A stretch of 45,119 nt of DNA. It comes from Polyangiaceae bacterium (GTDB lineage Bacteria; Myxococcota_A; Polyangia; Polyangiales; Polyangiaceae). How positions within the stretch are numbered: the stretch's first letter is position 1; every line of letters starts with the position of its first letter. The DNA lies in the NCBI GenBank assembly GCA_029261965.1, contig JAJDAH010000345.1, positions 1-45,119 of the forward strand, given 5' to 3'. The position numbers were made by a program, and so were the translations under genes. The notes beneath the pieces are model-generated. The model was given only the letters and a program-made list of their open reading frames with translations, did no database searches and was not told the origin of the DNA. This document shows, one piece after another, positions 1 to 9,031 of this stretch.

Positions 1-2715
1 CGGAGGAGTCTCGACTCCGCCTCAAGCCAGGAGGATCTCCATCTCGACGACGGGCATCCTCTATTGGCCTCGCTCGGTGCTCTTGGCGCGGAGTTCCAGA
101 AGGTTCTTTCGGCGGAAACAGAGGCGCTCGGCGTAGCCGAAGTGGAAAAGGACCTGCATGAGGCGCCGCGCTCCACATCGATGCTGGGGCGCCTGCAACA
201 CGACGTCTACGCGCTACGTGGTCCGGGACCCGAACGACGCCCGAGGGCGGCGCCCCCATCCGCCAGGCGCGCGGGTTCTCGTTCGCCCCGCCGCAAGCCG
301 GCGCCGGAGAACCAACTCGGCTTCTCCTTCTGCGCCGACCCCTCCTCGTCGCCCGAGCCGTCCTCGTCGCCCGAACGCCACGTCATCGAGACCGAAGATC
401 ACTCGATCGAGCTGCATTCTTGCCACAGCCCGATGCGCGAAGTCGAAGTGTTGCACGACCAGATCCTCGCCCTCTTGACCGATCCCGACTCGAGCATCCT
501 GCCGCGCGACATCGTGGTCATGATGCCGGACGTCGACGGCTACGCACCGTTCGTCGAGGCGGTTTTCGATCGCGACCGTGATGACGAACGCCATGTGCCG
601 TACCACGTAGCCGACCGTTCGATTCGCCAGGACGCGCCGGTCATCGAGGGCTTGCAACGCATCCTCGCCTTGGCCAGCGGTCGCATGACCGCCTCCGACG
701 TCATCGACATCGTCGCGCTCGATGCCGTTGCCGGTCGATTCTCGATCGGCCCAGGTGACCTCGAGACGTTGACGAGCTGGGTCGTCGACAGCGGGATCCG
801 TTGGGGAATCGACGCAGAACACCGGGAAAAACACGGCCAGCCCGCGCTTCATGCAAACACGTGGCGCTTCGGATTGGACCGCTTGCTGCTCGGCTACGCC
901 ATGCCCGGCGCGAGCCAAGAGCTCTATCGAGACGTGCTCCCGTTCGACCATCTCGAAGGTCGAGATGCCGAGCTCGTCGGCCGGCTCGCCGAGCTGTGTG
1001 AGCGGCTCTTCGACCAGGTCGCAAGCCTCGCTCGACCTCACACGCTGGACGAGTGGCGCGGGATCATCGGCGACGTGCTCGACACCATGCTGGACAGCGG
1101 CCCCGAGAACGCTTGGCAGCATCAACGCGTCCGCCAGGCCCTCTCCGAGCTCGGCGAAGCCGCGCGAACGGCGAAGTTTCATGACCCGGTGCATCTCGAT
1201 GTCGTTCGCGAGTTGCTCGACGAGCAAATCGACGACTCGCATCCGGCGCGCGGTTTCCTCGCTGGTGGCGTCACGTTCTGCGCGATGGTGCCGATGCGGG
1301 CGATCCCCTTCCGCGTCGTCTGTCTACTCGGCATGAACGACGGAGCTTTCCCTCGTTCACATCGACCGATCGACTTCGACTTAATCTCGAGCCGTCCATC
1401 TCGCCTCGGTGATCGGTCGCGGCGTCACGACGATCGGTATCTGTTCCTCGAAACTCTTCTCAGCGCGCGGGAGCGCCTGCTCGTGACCTACACGGGGCAG
1501 AGCATTCGAGACAACCAGGCGGTCCCTCCCTCGGTGTTGATCACCGAACTCGTCGACGTCGTGGCGGACGCGTTCGATCCTCCCGGTGGCGCCGGCGCCG
1601 ACTCCGAGGAGCAACGGAGCGCCGCCGTTCGAAGCCACTTGACCGTGCACCACCCGTTGCAGGGATTCAGTCGGAGCTACTTCGACGGTGAGCGCCCACG
1701 GCTGTTTTCGTACGCGCGCTCCTACCTCGACGGCGCGGCAAGCCTGAAGCCCGTGCGCCAACCGTCGAAGCCGCTATTCGACGGTCCGTTACCCCCGACC
1801 GACGATCAGAACTCGCCGGTCGCGCTGGCAGATCTCACGCGGTTCTTCGAAAACCCCGCGGCGCACCTTCTCAACCGTAGAGTCGGCATCTACCTCCGTG
1901 AGGAGGCCCTCGACATTCCGGACCGTGAGCCGATCGAGCTCGACAAGCTCGCAGAGTACGGAATCGGGGCATTGATATTCGAGCATCGCCTCGAAGATAT
2001 CGACCCGGCCGTTTCGCTCGCGGTAGCACGAGCCGGCGGTGCGCTACCGCCGGGTGCGCTCGGCGACTGCACACACTCGGACCTCGACGCCAAGAGTCGG
2101 CGAATTGCGAGCGTGGTGCGCGGATACCGCGAGGGCGGTCGTCGTGAAAATGTGCTCGTCAACCACACGCTGCCGAACGGTGAACGCATCACCGGCGAGC
2201 TCGGTGGACTCTGGGCGAGCGGGCAGCTGTCCTACCGCTACGCTCGCCTGCACGCGAAGCATCAACTCGGGATGTGGGTTCGACACCTCGTGTTGAACTG
2301 GGTCGCCCCCGCAGGATACACGTCGTCGAGTATCGTCGTCGGGCGCCCACCGACGAGCAAAAAAAACGCGGCGGTGCGCTGCCACGTTTTTTCACCCGTC
2401 GAGGATCCGGCCCCGCTCTTGATCGAGCTCATGCGGATCTACCGGTTGGGGCTGCGTGCCCCATCGCTGCTGGTGCCCGATGCCTCGCGAGCGTACGCCG
2501 AACGGTTGCGCCAGCGAGGAGATCCCGATTCGGCGCTCCAGGCAAGCCGAGGGGCCTGGCCCGACGCCATCCGGTTCGACAATCACGTACGACGCACGTT
2601 CGGCGCCAGCCAGCCGCCGTTTGCCGACGTAGCGACCGTCGGTCCCTCGTTCGCCGAGCTCGCCACGACGGTTTTCGACCCGTTGCTCGAGCACGAACAG
2701 GTGTTCGATGCATAG
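1..2715 (+). CDS. recC: RecC subunit of exonuclease V, 5'-truncated by the window edge
   Basis: This is the gamma subunit of RecBCD, which in the family grips the unwound ends and reads Chi. The frame is open from base 1, and the text around bases 58-100 (HPLLASLGALG) is RecC-like and already internal, so the true start lies upstream. Family landmarks include SIELHSCHSPMREVEVLHDQ (about bases 400-460), the PRDIVVMMPDVDGYAPFVEAVFDR block just after it, the LGMNDGAFPR helicase-like block near base 1330 and the LADLTRFFENPA block near 1830. Unusually, an Arg/Pro/Ser-rich low-complexity stretch of about 60 residues (roughly bases 230-385) sits between the first helicase-like segment and the SIELHSCHS motif. 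The stop overlaps recB by 8 nt, so the subunits are translationally coupled. Assignment is firm; the 5' end is not in view. Confidence 0.93.
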   Translation, partial: RRSLDSASSQEDLHLDDGHPLLASLGALGAEFQKVLSAETEALGVAEVEKDLHEAPRSTSMLGRLQHDVYALRGPGPERRPRAAPPSARRAGSRSPRRKPAPENQLGFSFCADPSSSPEPSSSPERHVIETEDHSIELHSCHSPMREVEVLHDQILALLTDPDSSILPRDIVVMMPDVDGYAPFVEAVFDRDRDDERHVPYHVADRSIRQDAPVIEGLQRILALASGRMTASDVIDIVALDAVAGRFSIGPGDLETLTSWVVDSGIRWGIDAEHREKHGQPALHANTWRFGLDRLLLGYAMPGASQELYRDVLPFDHLEGRDAELVGRLAELCERLFDQVASLARPHTLDEWRGIIGDVLDTMLDSGPENAWQHQRVRQALSELGEAARTAKFHDPVHLDVVRELLDEQIDDSHPARGFLAGGVTFCAMVPMRAIPFRVVCLLGMNDGAFPRSHRPIDFDLISSRPSRLGDRSRRHDDRYLFLETLLSARERLLVTYTGQSIRDNQAVPPSVLITELVDVVADAFDPPGGAGADSEEQRSAAVRSHLTVHHPLQGFSRSYFDGERPRLFSYARSYLDGAASLKPVRQPSKPLFDGPLPPTDDQNSPVALADLTRFFENPAAHLLNRRVGIYLREEALDIPDREPIELDKLAEYGIGALIFEHRLEDIDPAVSLAVARAGGALPPGALGDCTHSDLDAKSRRIASVVRGYREGGRRENVLVNHTLPNGERITGELGGLWASGQLSYRYARLHAKHQLGMWVRHLVLNWVAPAGYTSSSIVVGRPPTSKKNAAVRCHVFSPVEDPAPLLIELMRIYRLGLRAPSLLVPDASRAYAERLRQRGDPDSALQASRGAWPDAIRFDNHVRRTFGASQPPFADVATVGPSFAELATTVFDPLLEHEQVFDA

Positions 2716-5700
2716 CTTCGAGGCGACAACAGTCGAGCTGAGCGGCACGCACCTCGTCGAAGCCAGCGCTGGCACGGGGAAGACCTACGCGATCACGACG
2801 TTGTTCGTGCGGCTCATCGTCACTCGCTCGCTCGGAATCGAGCAAATCCTGGTCGTCACGTTCACCGAAGCGGCCACCACCGAGCTTCGTGACCGGATTC
2901 GGCGACGCCTCCGAGAGGCGGTGCATGCCTTCGACTTGCGTGCGCGCGGCGAACGCAGCCGGGACACCGACCTCGCCACAATAGCGGCCGCGAGTGACTC
3001 GCCGAAGCGTGACCGCCAGCGGCTGGTCCTGGCGCTCCGGGACGTCGACGAAGCAGCGATCTACACCATCCACGGCTTCTGCCATCGCATGCTGCAGGAC
3101 CGGGCGTTCGAGAGTCGAGTCCCGTTCGACGCCGAAGTCGTGCCCGACCACACGGCCCTGCGCGACGAAATCACCGCGGACTACTGGACCTCGCGGATCA
3201 CTCGCGCGACGCCGACGCTGGTTCGTCTGCTCGACGATGCAGGGGTGAGTCCCAGTAGTTGTCGCGCCCTGGTCGACCTCGCCATCCGCCATCCGGACAT
3301 GCCGGTCCTGCCCACGGACACCGGCGAGGTCGTGGAGCCGGATCGCTCTGAGTTCGACGCTGCGTTCGAGCACGCTCGCGGTCTCTGGGACGAGGAGGCC
3401 GTCGGCGAAACACTCATCCACCGGCGCCTTCACAACGGCTGGTACAAACCAGCGCTCGTGCCCGGATGGTGCCGGGAAATGACCGAGTACCTCGAGGCGG
3501 GACCCGACGTCGTACCCGCGCTCTTTCCGCGCTTCGACAAGTTCAAGGCAACCTCGGTCGCCAGAGCTTGGAACAAAGGGTTTCGAGGGATCACTCTGCC
3601 GTTCTTCTCGGCGTGCGAGGAGCTCGGCGCCGCTCACGAGCGCTATCGCGAGGCGCAAGAAGCCACGGTCAGGGCGTTCAAGAAGGACCTGGTCGCCTAC
3701 GTTCGCACCGAGATGAGGCAGCGCAAGCACGAGCGAGGGGTGATGACCTTCGACGACTTGCTGCATCGACTCCGAAACGCCATCGCGTCGAGCGACACGC
3801 TGTGTCGCGGGATACTCCAGCGCTTCCCGGTGGCGCTCATCGACGAGTTTCAGGACACCGATCCGATCCAGTACGACATTTTCGAGCGGGTATACGTTGG
3901 CTCGGAGGGAACGTTGTTTCTCATCGGTGACCCAAAGCAGGCCATCTACGCATTCCGCGGCGCCGACGTTCATGCCTACCTCCGCGCCGCGCGCGAAGCG
4001 CAAGAGCGGCACACCATGACCGTCAATTGGCGTTCGGACCCAGCGCTCGTTACCGCCGTCAGCCGGCTCTTCGAATCGACGCCCAGACCGTTCCTTCTCG
4101 AGCAAATTGAGTTTCCCGTGGTGTCACCCAGCCCCGGAGCCGTCGATCTACTCCGACCGCGGCCACCCATAGACGGCGCGCCGCTCGAAGTGTTGTTCGT
4201 CGAGCGGGAGCCCAAGGAGAAGCGGATCCCAAAGGGCTGGGCGGATTCGCGTCTGCTCGATCTGATCGCCGCGGAGATTTCGACCCTGATTCGAAGCGGC
4301 ACCACGATAGGCGATCGGCACGTCGGACCCGGTGACATCGCGATTCTGACGAGGACCAACCAACAGGCTTTTGCCGCTCAAGTCGCGCTGCGAAAGTTGC
4401 AAATTACTTCCGTCGTGCTCGGCGACGAAAGCGTGCTCGAGTCCGAGGAAGCCGCCGAGCTTCGGTGGTTGCTCCGGGCGGTGCTGGAACCCACGAGTGC
4501 TACGGCAATCCGTGCCGCACTGACGAGTCAGCTGCTCGGCGTCACCGCGAACGAACTCGTGGAAATCGAGGCAGGCGAAACACAATGGGACCAGTGGATC
4601 AACGACTTTCGGGAGTGGCACGCCATCTGGGTGGAAAAGGGATTCGTCCAGATGATGCGCGCTTTGATGCAGCGTCGGGGGCTGCAGCGTCGTTTGTTGG
4701 AGCTCGACGACGGCGAGCGCCGCATGACCAACCTGCTGCACTTGACCGAAATCCTGCACACCGCGTCGACCACCGCCCATCTGGGCCCGACGGCGCTCCT
4801 CCACTGGTATTCGCTCCAACAATCAGATGCCAAGGAGCTCAAGCGGCGCCCCGAAGCGTCGCAGATCCGGCTCGAGAGCGACGAGCACGCGGTAAAGATC
4901 ACCACCGTGCACAAGTCCAAGGGGCTCGAGTACCCGATCGTCTACGCCCCCTACCTGTACGACGGCTCTCTCGTCTTCCGGCAAGAGGAGAAGAACCTCG
5001 TCTTCCACAACCCAGAGCACGGTGACCGGCTCGAGGTCGACATCGGTTCCCGAGAGCACGCCGAACATCTCGCTCTGGCGAGGCGGGAACGCTTCGCGGA
5101 AAACACCCGACTTCTCTACGTCGCCCTGACGCGCGCCAAGCATCGGTGCACCGTGGTTTGGGGCGCATTCAAGGACTTCGAAACTTCCTCGCTCGGGTAT
5201 GTGTTTTACCCCAATCAGCTCAACCAAACCTCCCCGCCCGCGGAGCTCGAGGGCACCTACGTCAACTTGAGCGACGTGGAGCTCCGAGAAAGACTGGCGA
5301 GGCGCGCGGCGGGATGCGAGGGCACCATCGGCGTGCGCACGCTCGACAAAAACGCCGTCGGCAAAGTCGTGCCCCGGCAGGAGGAGATGGATCACCGGCT
5401 GCAGTGTCGTGTGGTTCCCGACGAGCAACGAATCGACTCTTGGTGGCGCTTGACGAGCTTCTCTGGACTGACCGCCAGCTCCGACCAAGCGCTCTTCGAC
5501 CAAACCGAAGGCCTAGATCGCGACGAAGCAGAAGAAGCGCCGGACGACCGGCGAGCCACGGCCGTGGAAGAAGGCGAAATCGTGCTCAGCGGCTTCCCAC
5601 GAGGCGCCAAGGCCGGAAATTTTTTCCACGAGGTGTTCGAGGTTCTCGACTTTCAGAAGGCGAACCCGTTGCTCATCGAAGAGAAGCTGGCCGCCTACGG

Positions 5701-6340
5701 GTACGAAGCGACCTGGCGCGAAACCGTCGCCAAGTCGATACGCGACGTGTTGCACACCCCGCTGCTCGAAAACGAGGCGCTGCGTCTGCGAGATCTCGCT
5801 CCGACGGACCGACTAAACGAGCTGGAATTCTGCTTGCCGGTGTCGACGAGCGCTGGCAGTGAGCGGCTGACCAACCGTAGGCTCGCGCGGGTGTTTGGCG
5901 AGCACCCGAGCGCTCTCGTGCCGAGCAGCTACGCTGACGACGTCGCTCGACTGAAATTTCTCCCGGTGCAGGGGTACCTCAAGGGTTTCATCGACCTCGT
6001 CTTCCGCTACCAGGGTCGTTGGTTCGTCGTCGACTACAAGACGAACCACCTCGGCGACGACGTTCGTGCCTACTCGGGGGACCGGCTGCCGGCTGCCATG
6101 GCGCGCGGCCACTACTACTTGCAGTACCACTTGTACTCTCTGGCCCTGCACCGATATCTGTGCCGCCGCTGCCCGGGCTACGACTACGACCGCAACTTCG
6201 GCGGCGCGCTCTACCTGTTTCTCAAAGGGATGAGCCCCGAGAGCGCTCAGAACAGCGGCGTGTTCCACGAACGCCCGCCGAGGGCACGAATCGACGCGCT
6301 GAGCCGCGCGCTACTCGACACGGGAGAGGCAGCGTCGTGA
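2708..6340 (+). CDS. recB: RecB helicase-nuclease subunit of exonuclease V
   Basis: This 1210-residue protein is close to the usual RecB length (about 1180). It is the 3'-5' SF1A helicase and the only nuclease of RecBCD. Visible motifs are Walker A ASAGTGKT (about residues 18-25), the Walker B region LIDEFQDTDPIQ (about 377), the motif III/IV region with GDPKQAIYAFRGAD and NWRSD (about 438), motif V VHKSKGLEYPIV (about 733), and motif VI LLYVALTRAKHR (about 800). The C-terminal nuclease shows GFIDLVF and VVDYKTNHLG (about 1092-1110), with the Asp and the DYK residues of the PD-(D/E)XK site. The ATG lies 8 nt inside recC and the TGA overlaps the recD GTG by 4 nt, so recC-recB-recD reads as one operon. 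Nothing looks damaged. Confidence 0.97.
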   Translation: MHSFEATTVELSGTHLVEASAGTGKTYAITTLFVRLIVTRSLGIEQILVVTFTEAATTELRDRIRRRLREAVHAFDLRARGERSRDTDLATIAAASDSPKRDRQRLVLALRDVDEAAIYTIHGFCHRMLQDRAFESRVPFDAEVVPDHTALRDEITADYWTSRITRATPTLVRLLDDAGVSPSSCRALVDLAIRHPDMPVLPTDTGEVVEPDRSEFDAAFEHARGLWDEEAVGETLIHRRLHNGWYKPALVPGWCREMTEYLEAGPDVVPALFPRFDKFKATSVARAWNKGFRGITLPFFSACEELGAAHERYREAQEATVRAFKKDLVAYVRTEMRQRKHERGVMTFDDLLHRLRNAIASSDTLCRGILQRFPVALIDEFQDTDPIQYDIFERVYVGSEGTLFLIGDPKQAIYAFRGADVHAYLRAAREAQERHTMTVNWRSDPALVTAVSRLFESTPRPFLLEQIEFPVVSPSPGAVDLLRPRPPIDGAPLEVLFVEREPKEKRIPKGWADSRLLDLIAAEISTLIRSGTTIGDRHVGPGDIAILTRTNQQAFAAQVALRKLQITSVVLGDESVLESEEAAELRWLLRAVLEPTSATAIRAALTSQLLGVTANELVEIEAGETQWDQWINDFREWHAIWVEKGFVQMMRALMQRRGLQRRLLELDDGERRMTNLLHLTEILHTASTTAHLGPTALLHWYSLQQSDAKELKRRPEASQIRLESDEHAVKITTVHKSKGLEYPIVYAPYLYDGSLVFRQEEKNLVFHNPEHGDRLEVDIGSREHAEHLALARRERFAENTRLLYVALTRAKHRCTVVWGAFKDFETSSLGYVFYPNQLNQTSPPAELEGTYVNLSDVELRERLARRAAGCEGTIGVRTLDKNAVGKVVPRQEEMDHRLQCRVVPDEQRIDSWWRLTSFSGLTASSDQALFDQTEGLDRDEAEEAPDDRRATAVEEGEIVLSGFPRGAKAGNFFHEVFEVLDFQKANPLLIEEKLAAYGYEATWRETVAKSIRDVLHTPLLENEALRLRDLAPTDRLNELEFCLPVSTSAGSERLTNRRLARVFGEHPSALVPSSYADDVARLKFLPVQGYLKGFIDLVFRYQGRWFVVDYKTNHLGDDVRAYSGDRLPAAMARGHYYLQYHLYSLALHRYLCRRCPGYDYDRNFGGALYLFLKGMSPESAQNSGVFHERPPRARIDALSRALLDTGEAAS

Positions 6341-8154
6341 GCGCATTCGAGCAGCTGTCGGACCGCGGCGTATTTTCTGCGCTCGACCGACACTTCGCGA
6401 GAGCCATGGCGCGGCTCGTCGGCACGGCGAGCCCCGAGGTTCTGCTCGGAGCCGCGCTGGCGAGTCGAGCGGTACAGCATGGCCACGTCTGTGCCGATCT
6501 TCGGCGCTTGCACGCGGAGCCACTGCTCGACCACGAGGAGAACGCGGTCGAAGACGTGGAGCTACCGAGCACCGAGCGGTGGTGCGACGAGCTCGCCAAG
6601 AGCTCGCTCGTCGGCGACGGATCTCGCGCAACGCCGCTCGTGCTCGATTCAGAGCGACTTTATTTGTTTCGCTACGCGGACTACGAAAAGCGTCTCGCCA
6701 AGGCGATCCGGTCGAGGCTCGGTGGGGCGGTCGATCTCGACGCCCCTACCCTGCTCGACAGCCTCGCGCGTCTGTTTCCCGACCATGACGAACAGCGGCA
6801 GGCGGCGGTCGTCAGCGCACTTTCACGCTTCACCGTAATCTCCGGGGGTCCGGGCACCGGGAAGACGACCACAGTGCTCCGGCTGATTGCGCTCTTGCAG
6901 GAGCAGGCGCGCACCCGCAAGCGATTCGAGCGCATCATCCTGGTGGCGCCCACGGGGAAGGCCGCGCAGCGGCTCGGCGAATCGATCTCAGCGAGCCTCG
7001 AGGCTCTGAAGACCGACGACGACGTCAAGTCATCGATTCCGACTTCGGCCGCCACGATCCACCGCACCCTCGGTTACCAGCCGAGGAGCCCGACCAGGTT
7101 CAGGCACGACGCGCAGAATCCGCTGCCGGCGGACGTCGTCATCGCGGACGAAGCTTCGATGATCGATCTCGCCTTGATGAGCAAGCTCGTCGAAGCCGCG
7201 CCACCGCACGCACGCCTCGTCCTGCTCGGTGACAAGGATCAACTCGCCAGCGTCGAAGCTGGGGCAATCCTGGGCGACATCTACGGTGGGGCGGTCGGCG
7301 AGGGTTACTCGCGCGACTTCGTCGATCGAGCTCGTCGTCTCACCGGTGACACTCTGCCCGTGCAGTCGGGCAACGCCGCGGGCATCGGCGATCACTGCAT
7401 TCACCTCGTCAAGAGTTATCGCTACGAGGCGGCTCTCGGGGTCGGTGTCTTGGCACGCGCCATCAACGATGGCGACGTCTCGGCGGCCTTCGAAGCTCTC
7501 GACGCAGACGCGGTGCGTGAGGTCGAACTCGCACAGATCGAGTCCTCGACGAACCTCGAAGAGTTGCTTGCCCCCGCGATCCGGGAGCACTTCGCCGCCC
7601 TCGGCAGAGGTTCGCCCGCCGACCGGCTGCGAGCTCTCGACGAGTTTCGAATTCTCTGCTCGCACCGCCGGGGCCCGTTCGGCGTCGAAGCCGCGAACGC
7701 GGTCGTCGAGCGGCGACTCGCTGCCGACGGCGTGCTCCGAGTGGATCGCGAACACTATGATGGGCGGCCGATCCTGATCACCAAAAACGACTATCAGCTC
7801 GAGTTGTTCAACGGCGACGTCGGTGTGGTCGTCGGAGACGCTCGACGCGGCTTCCGTGCGCATTTTCCGGGCAAGGACGGAAACCTGAGGAGCATCCCGC
7901 CGAGCCGGCTACCGACCCACGAGACGGTGTTTGCGATGACCGTTCACAAGAGCCAAGGCTCGGAGCTCGGAAGAGTGCTCGTGCTTCTGCCGCCGGTGGG
8001 CTCACCGCTATTGACACGCGAGCTCGTCTACACGGCGGTCACCCGCGCGAAGCACAGAGCCGTCATCGCGAGCCGCCGCGACGTGCTCGCCGAAGCGATC
8101 GGTCGCCGAGTAGAGCGCGCCTCGGGTTTGCGCGACGCGCTGATGCGCCCGTGA
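6337..8154 (+). CDS. recD: RecD helicase subunit of exonuclease V
   Basis: RecD is the 5'-3' SF1B helicase of RecBCD. I place the start at the GTG at 6337, in a GTGA overlap with the recB stop, giving 605 residues, close to the usual length of about 600. The open frame extends further upstream, but only antiparallel to good RecB sequence. Motifs are Walker A GGPGTGKTTT (about residues 170-179), Walker B region ADEASMIDLALM (about 269), GDKDQLASVEAGAILGD just after it, VHKSQGSE (about 535) and YTAVTRAK (about 564). The N-terminal 120 residues begin with FEQLSDRGVFSALDRHFA, as expected for the RecB-contact domain. A GC-rich inverted repeat covers the stop codon. Function and start are both well supported. 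Confidence 0.95.
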   Translation: MSAFEQLSDRGVFSALDRHFARAMARLVGTASPEVLLGAALASRAVQHGHVCADLRRLHAEPLLDHEENAVEDVELPSTERWCDELAKSSLVGDGSRATPLVLDSERLYLFRYADYEKRLAKAIRSRLGGAVDLDAPTLLDSLARLFPDHDEQRQAAVVSALSRFTVISGGPGTGKTTTVLRLIALLQEQARTRKRFERIILVAPTGKAAQRLGESISASLEALKTDDDVKSSIPTSAATIHRTLGYQPRSPTRFRHDAQNPLPADVVIADEASMIDLALMSKLVEAAPPHARLVLLGDKDQLASVEAGAILGDIYGGAVGEGYSRDFVDRARRLTGDTLPVQSGNAAGIGDHCIHLVKSYRYEAALGVGVLARAINDGDVSAAFEALDADAVREVELAQIESSTNLEELLAPAIREHFAALGRGSPADRLRALDEFRILCSHRRGPFGVEAANAVVERRLAADGVLRVDREHYDGRPILITKNDYQLELFNGDVGVVVGDARRGFRAHFPGKDGNLRSIPPSRLPTHETVFAMTVHKSQGSELGRVLVLLPPVGSPLLTRELVYTAVTRAKHRAVIASRRDVLAEAIGRRVERASGLRDALMRP

Positions 8155-8175
8155 GACACCGTGTCGGCCACGGGC
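8147..8175. terminator. Inverted repeat between convergent recD and lactonase genes
   Basis: Perfect 7-bp arms GCCCGTG (8147-8153) and CACGGGC (8169-8175) enclose a second small palindrome (GACAC/GTGTC). The structure spans the recD stop and ends 7 nt before the stop of the minus-strand gene, so it could serve both directions. There is no T tract on either strand, so intrinsic termination is only inferred from its position. Confidence 0.4.
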
Positions 8176-8182
8176 GGCGGAA

Positions 8183-9031
8183 TCAAGGCAGGCCGGCTCG
8201 CGGGACGTCGACCTCGACGATTCGAATGCGCCCGTTGCCCGGCTTGACCTTCGTGGGCTCGGAGCCGCGAGCCTCGAGCAGAAAAAGCGTCTTTCCTTCG
8301 GGGCCCCCGAGCATGCAGGCGTATCCACCACGATCTTCCAGCACGATGCGCTCGATCACCTCTCCACCCTCGGCGACTCGCACGAACGCCCCCGGATCCA
8401 GCGGCACGGCGAACCAAATGCATCCTTCAGCGTCCAAGCAGATGCCATCCGGCGGAGCATCTAGCTGTGCCCAGACCCGTCGATTCGAAAGCGAGCCGTC
8501 GTCGGCAACCTCGAAGGCGGTGAGCCGTAGACCTCCGGTTTCGGCGATGATGAGCGTTTTTCCGTCCGGGGTAATCACCGTGCCGTTCGGGAACATGAGG
8601 TCCTCCGCAACGACTGTCGCGACGCCTTGGGGCGTGATCATGGCGAGCTTGGCCAACGCCGGGGCCTGACCCGTGTAGAAGTCGAATCCGAAATTCCCGA
8701 TGTACGCGCGTCCCATCGAGTCCACGACCATGTCGTTGCAGTGGAAGGTGGCGATGTCAGCGAGATCGGCGACTTCGACCAAGCCGCTCGCCTCGAGCCG
8801 CATGAGCTTTCGGTCGTTCATCGACACCACCAAAAGACGCCCGTCGGGTAGCCACCCGAGACCGGAGGGGTTGTTCGGCACCTCGACAATCGTTTCAGAC
8901 TTACCCAGAGTGTCGACCGCCATCACTCGCTGGGAGTGCATGTCGCTGAACCACAACCGCCCGTCGCGCCAACGAGGCCCCTCGGGAAAGACCAGCCCGT
9001 CGAGCAGAACTTTGGGTTCTCGGTCGTTCAT
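8183..9031 (-). CDS. SMP-30/gluconolactonase-family lactonase
   Basis: A 282-residue six-bladed beta-propeller protein of the SMP-30/LRE family (sugar- or other lactone hydrolases with one divalent metal). The expected metal ligands are visible: Glu17 in VFPEGPRW, Asn99 in FHCNDMVVD, Asn149 in MFPNGTVITPDGKTL and Asp195 in PPDGICLD. The chosen ATG at 9031 overlaps the stop of the upstream oxidase gene (ATGA) and has a good Shine-Dalgarno sequence, GGAAGGAG, about 7 nt before it. The longer frame to 9154 would only add sequence overlapping the oxidase. The two genes are coupled, so the lactonase may act on a product of that pathway. The substrate cannot be told from sequence. Confidence 0.88.
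   Translation of the reverse strand: MNDREPKVLLDGLVFPEGPRWRDGRLWFSDMHSQRVMAVDTLGKSETIVEVPNNPSGLGWLPDGRLLVVSMNDRKLMRLEASGLVEVADLADIATFHCNDMVVDSMGRAYIGNFGFDFYTGQAPALAKLAMITPQGVATVVAEDLMFPNGTVITPDGKTLIIAETGGLRLTAFEVADDGSLSNRRVWAQLDAPPDGICLDAEGCIWFAVPLDPGAFVRVAEGGEVIERIVLEDRGGYACMLGGPEGKTLFLLEARGSEPTKVKPGNGRIRIVEVDVPRAGLP

Noticed and set aside
2429-4105. 558-codon open frame on the minus strand over recC/recB
   Set aside because: It is antiparallel to strongly conserved RecC and RecB text and has no family resemblance. Long antisense frames are expected at this GC content.
6019-6336. 106-residue N-terminal extension of recD
   Set aside because: It overlaps the RecB nuclease domain in another frame and is Arg-rich nonsense. 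The GTG at 6337 with a GTGA overlap explains the start.
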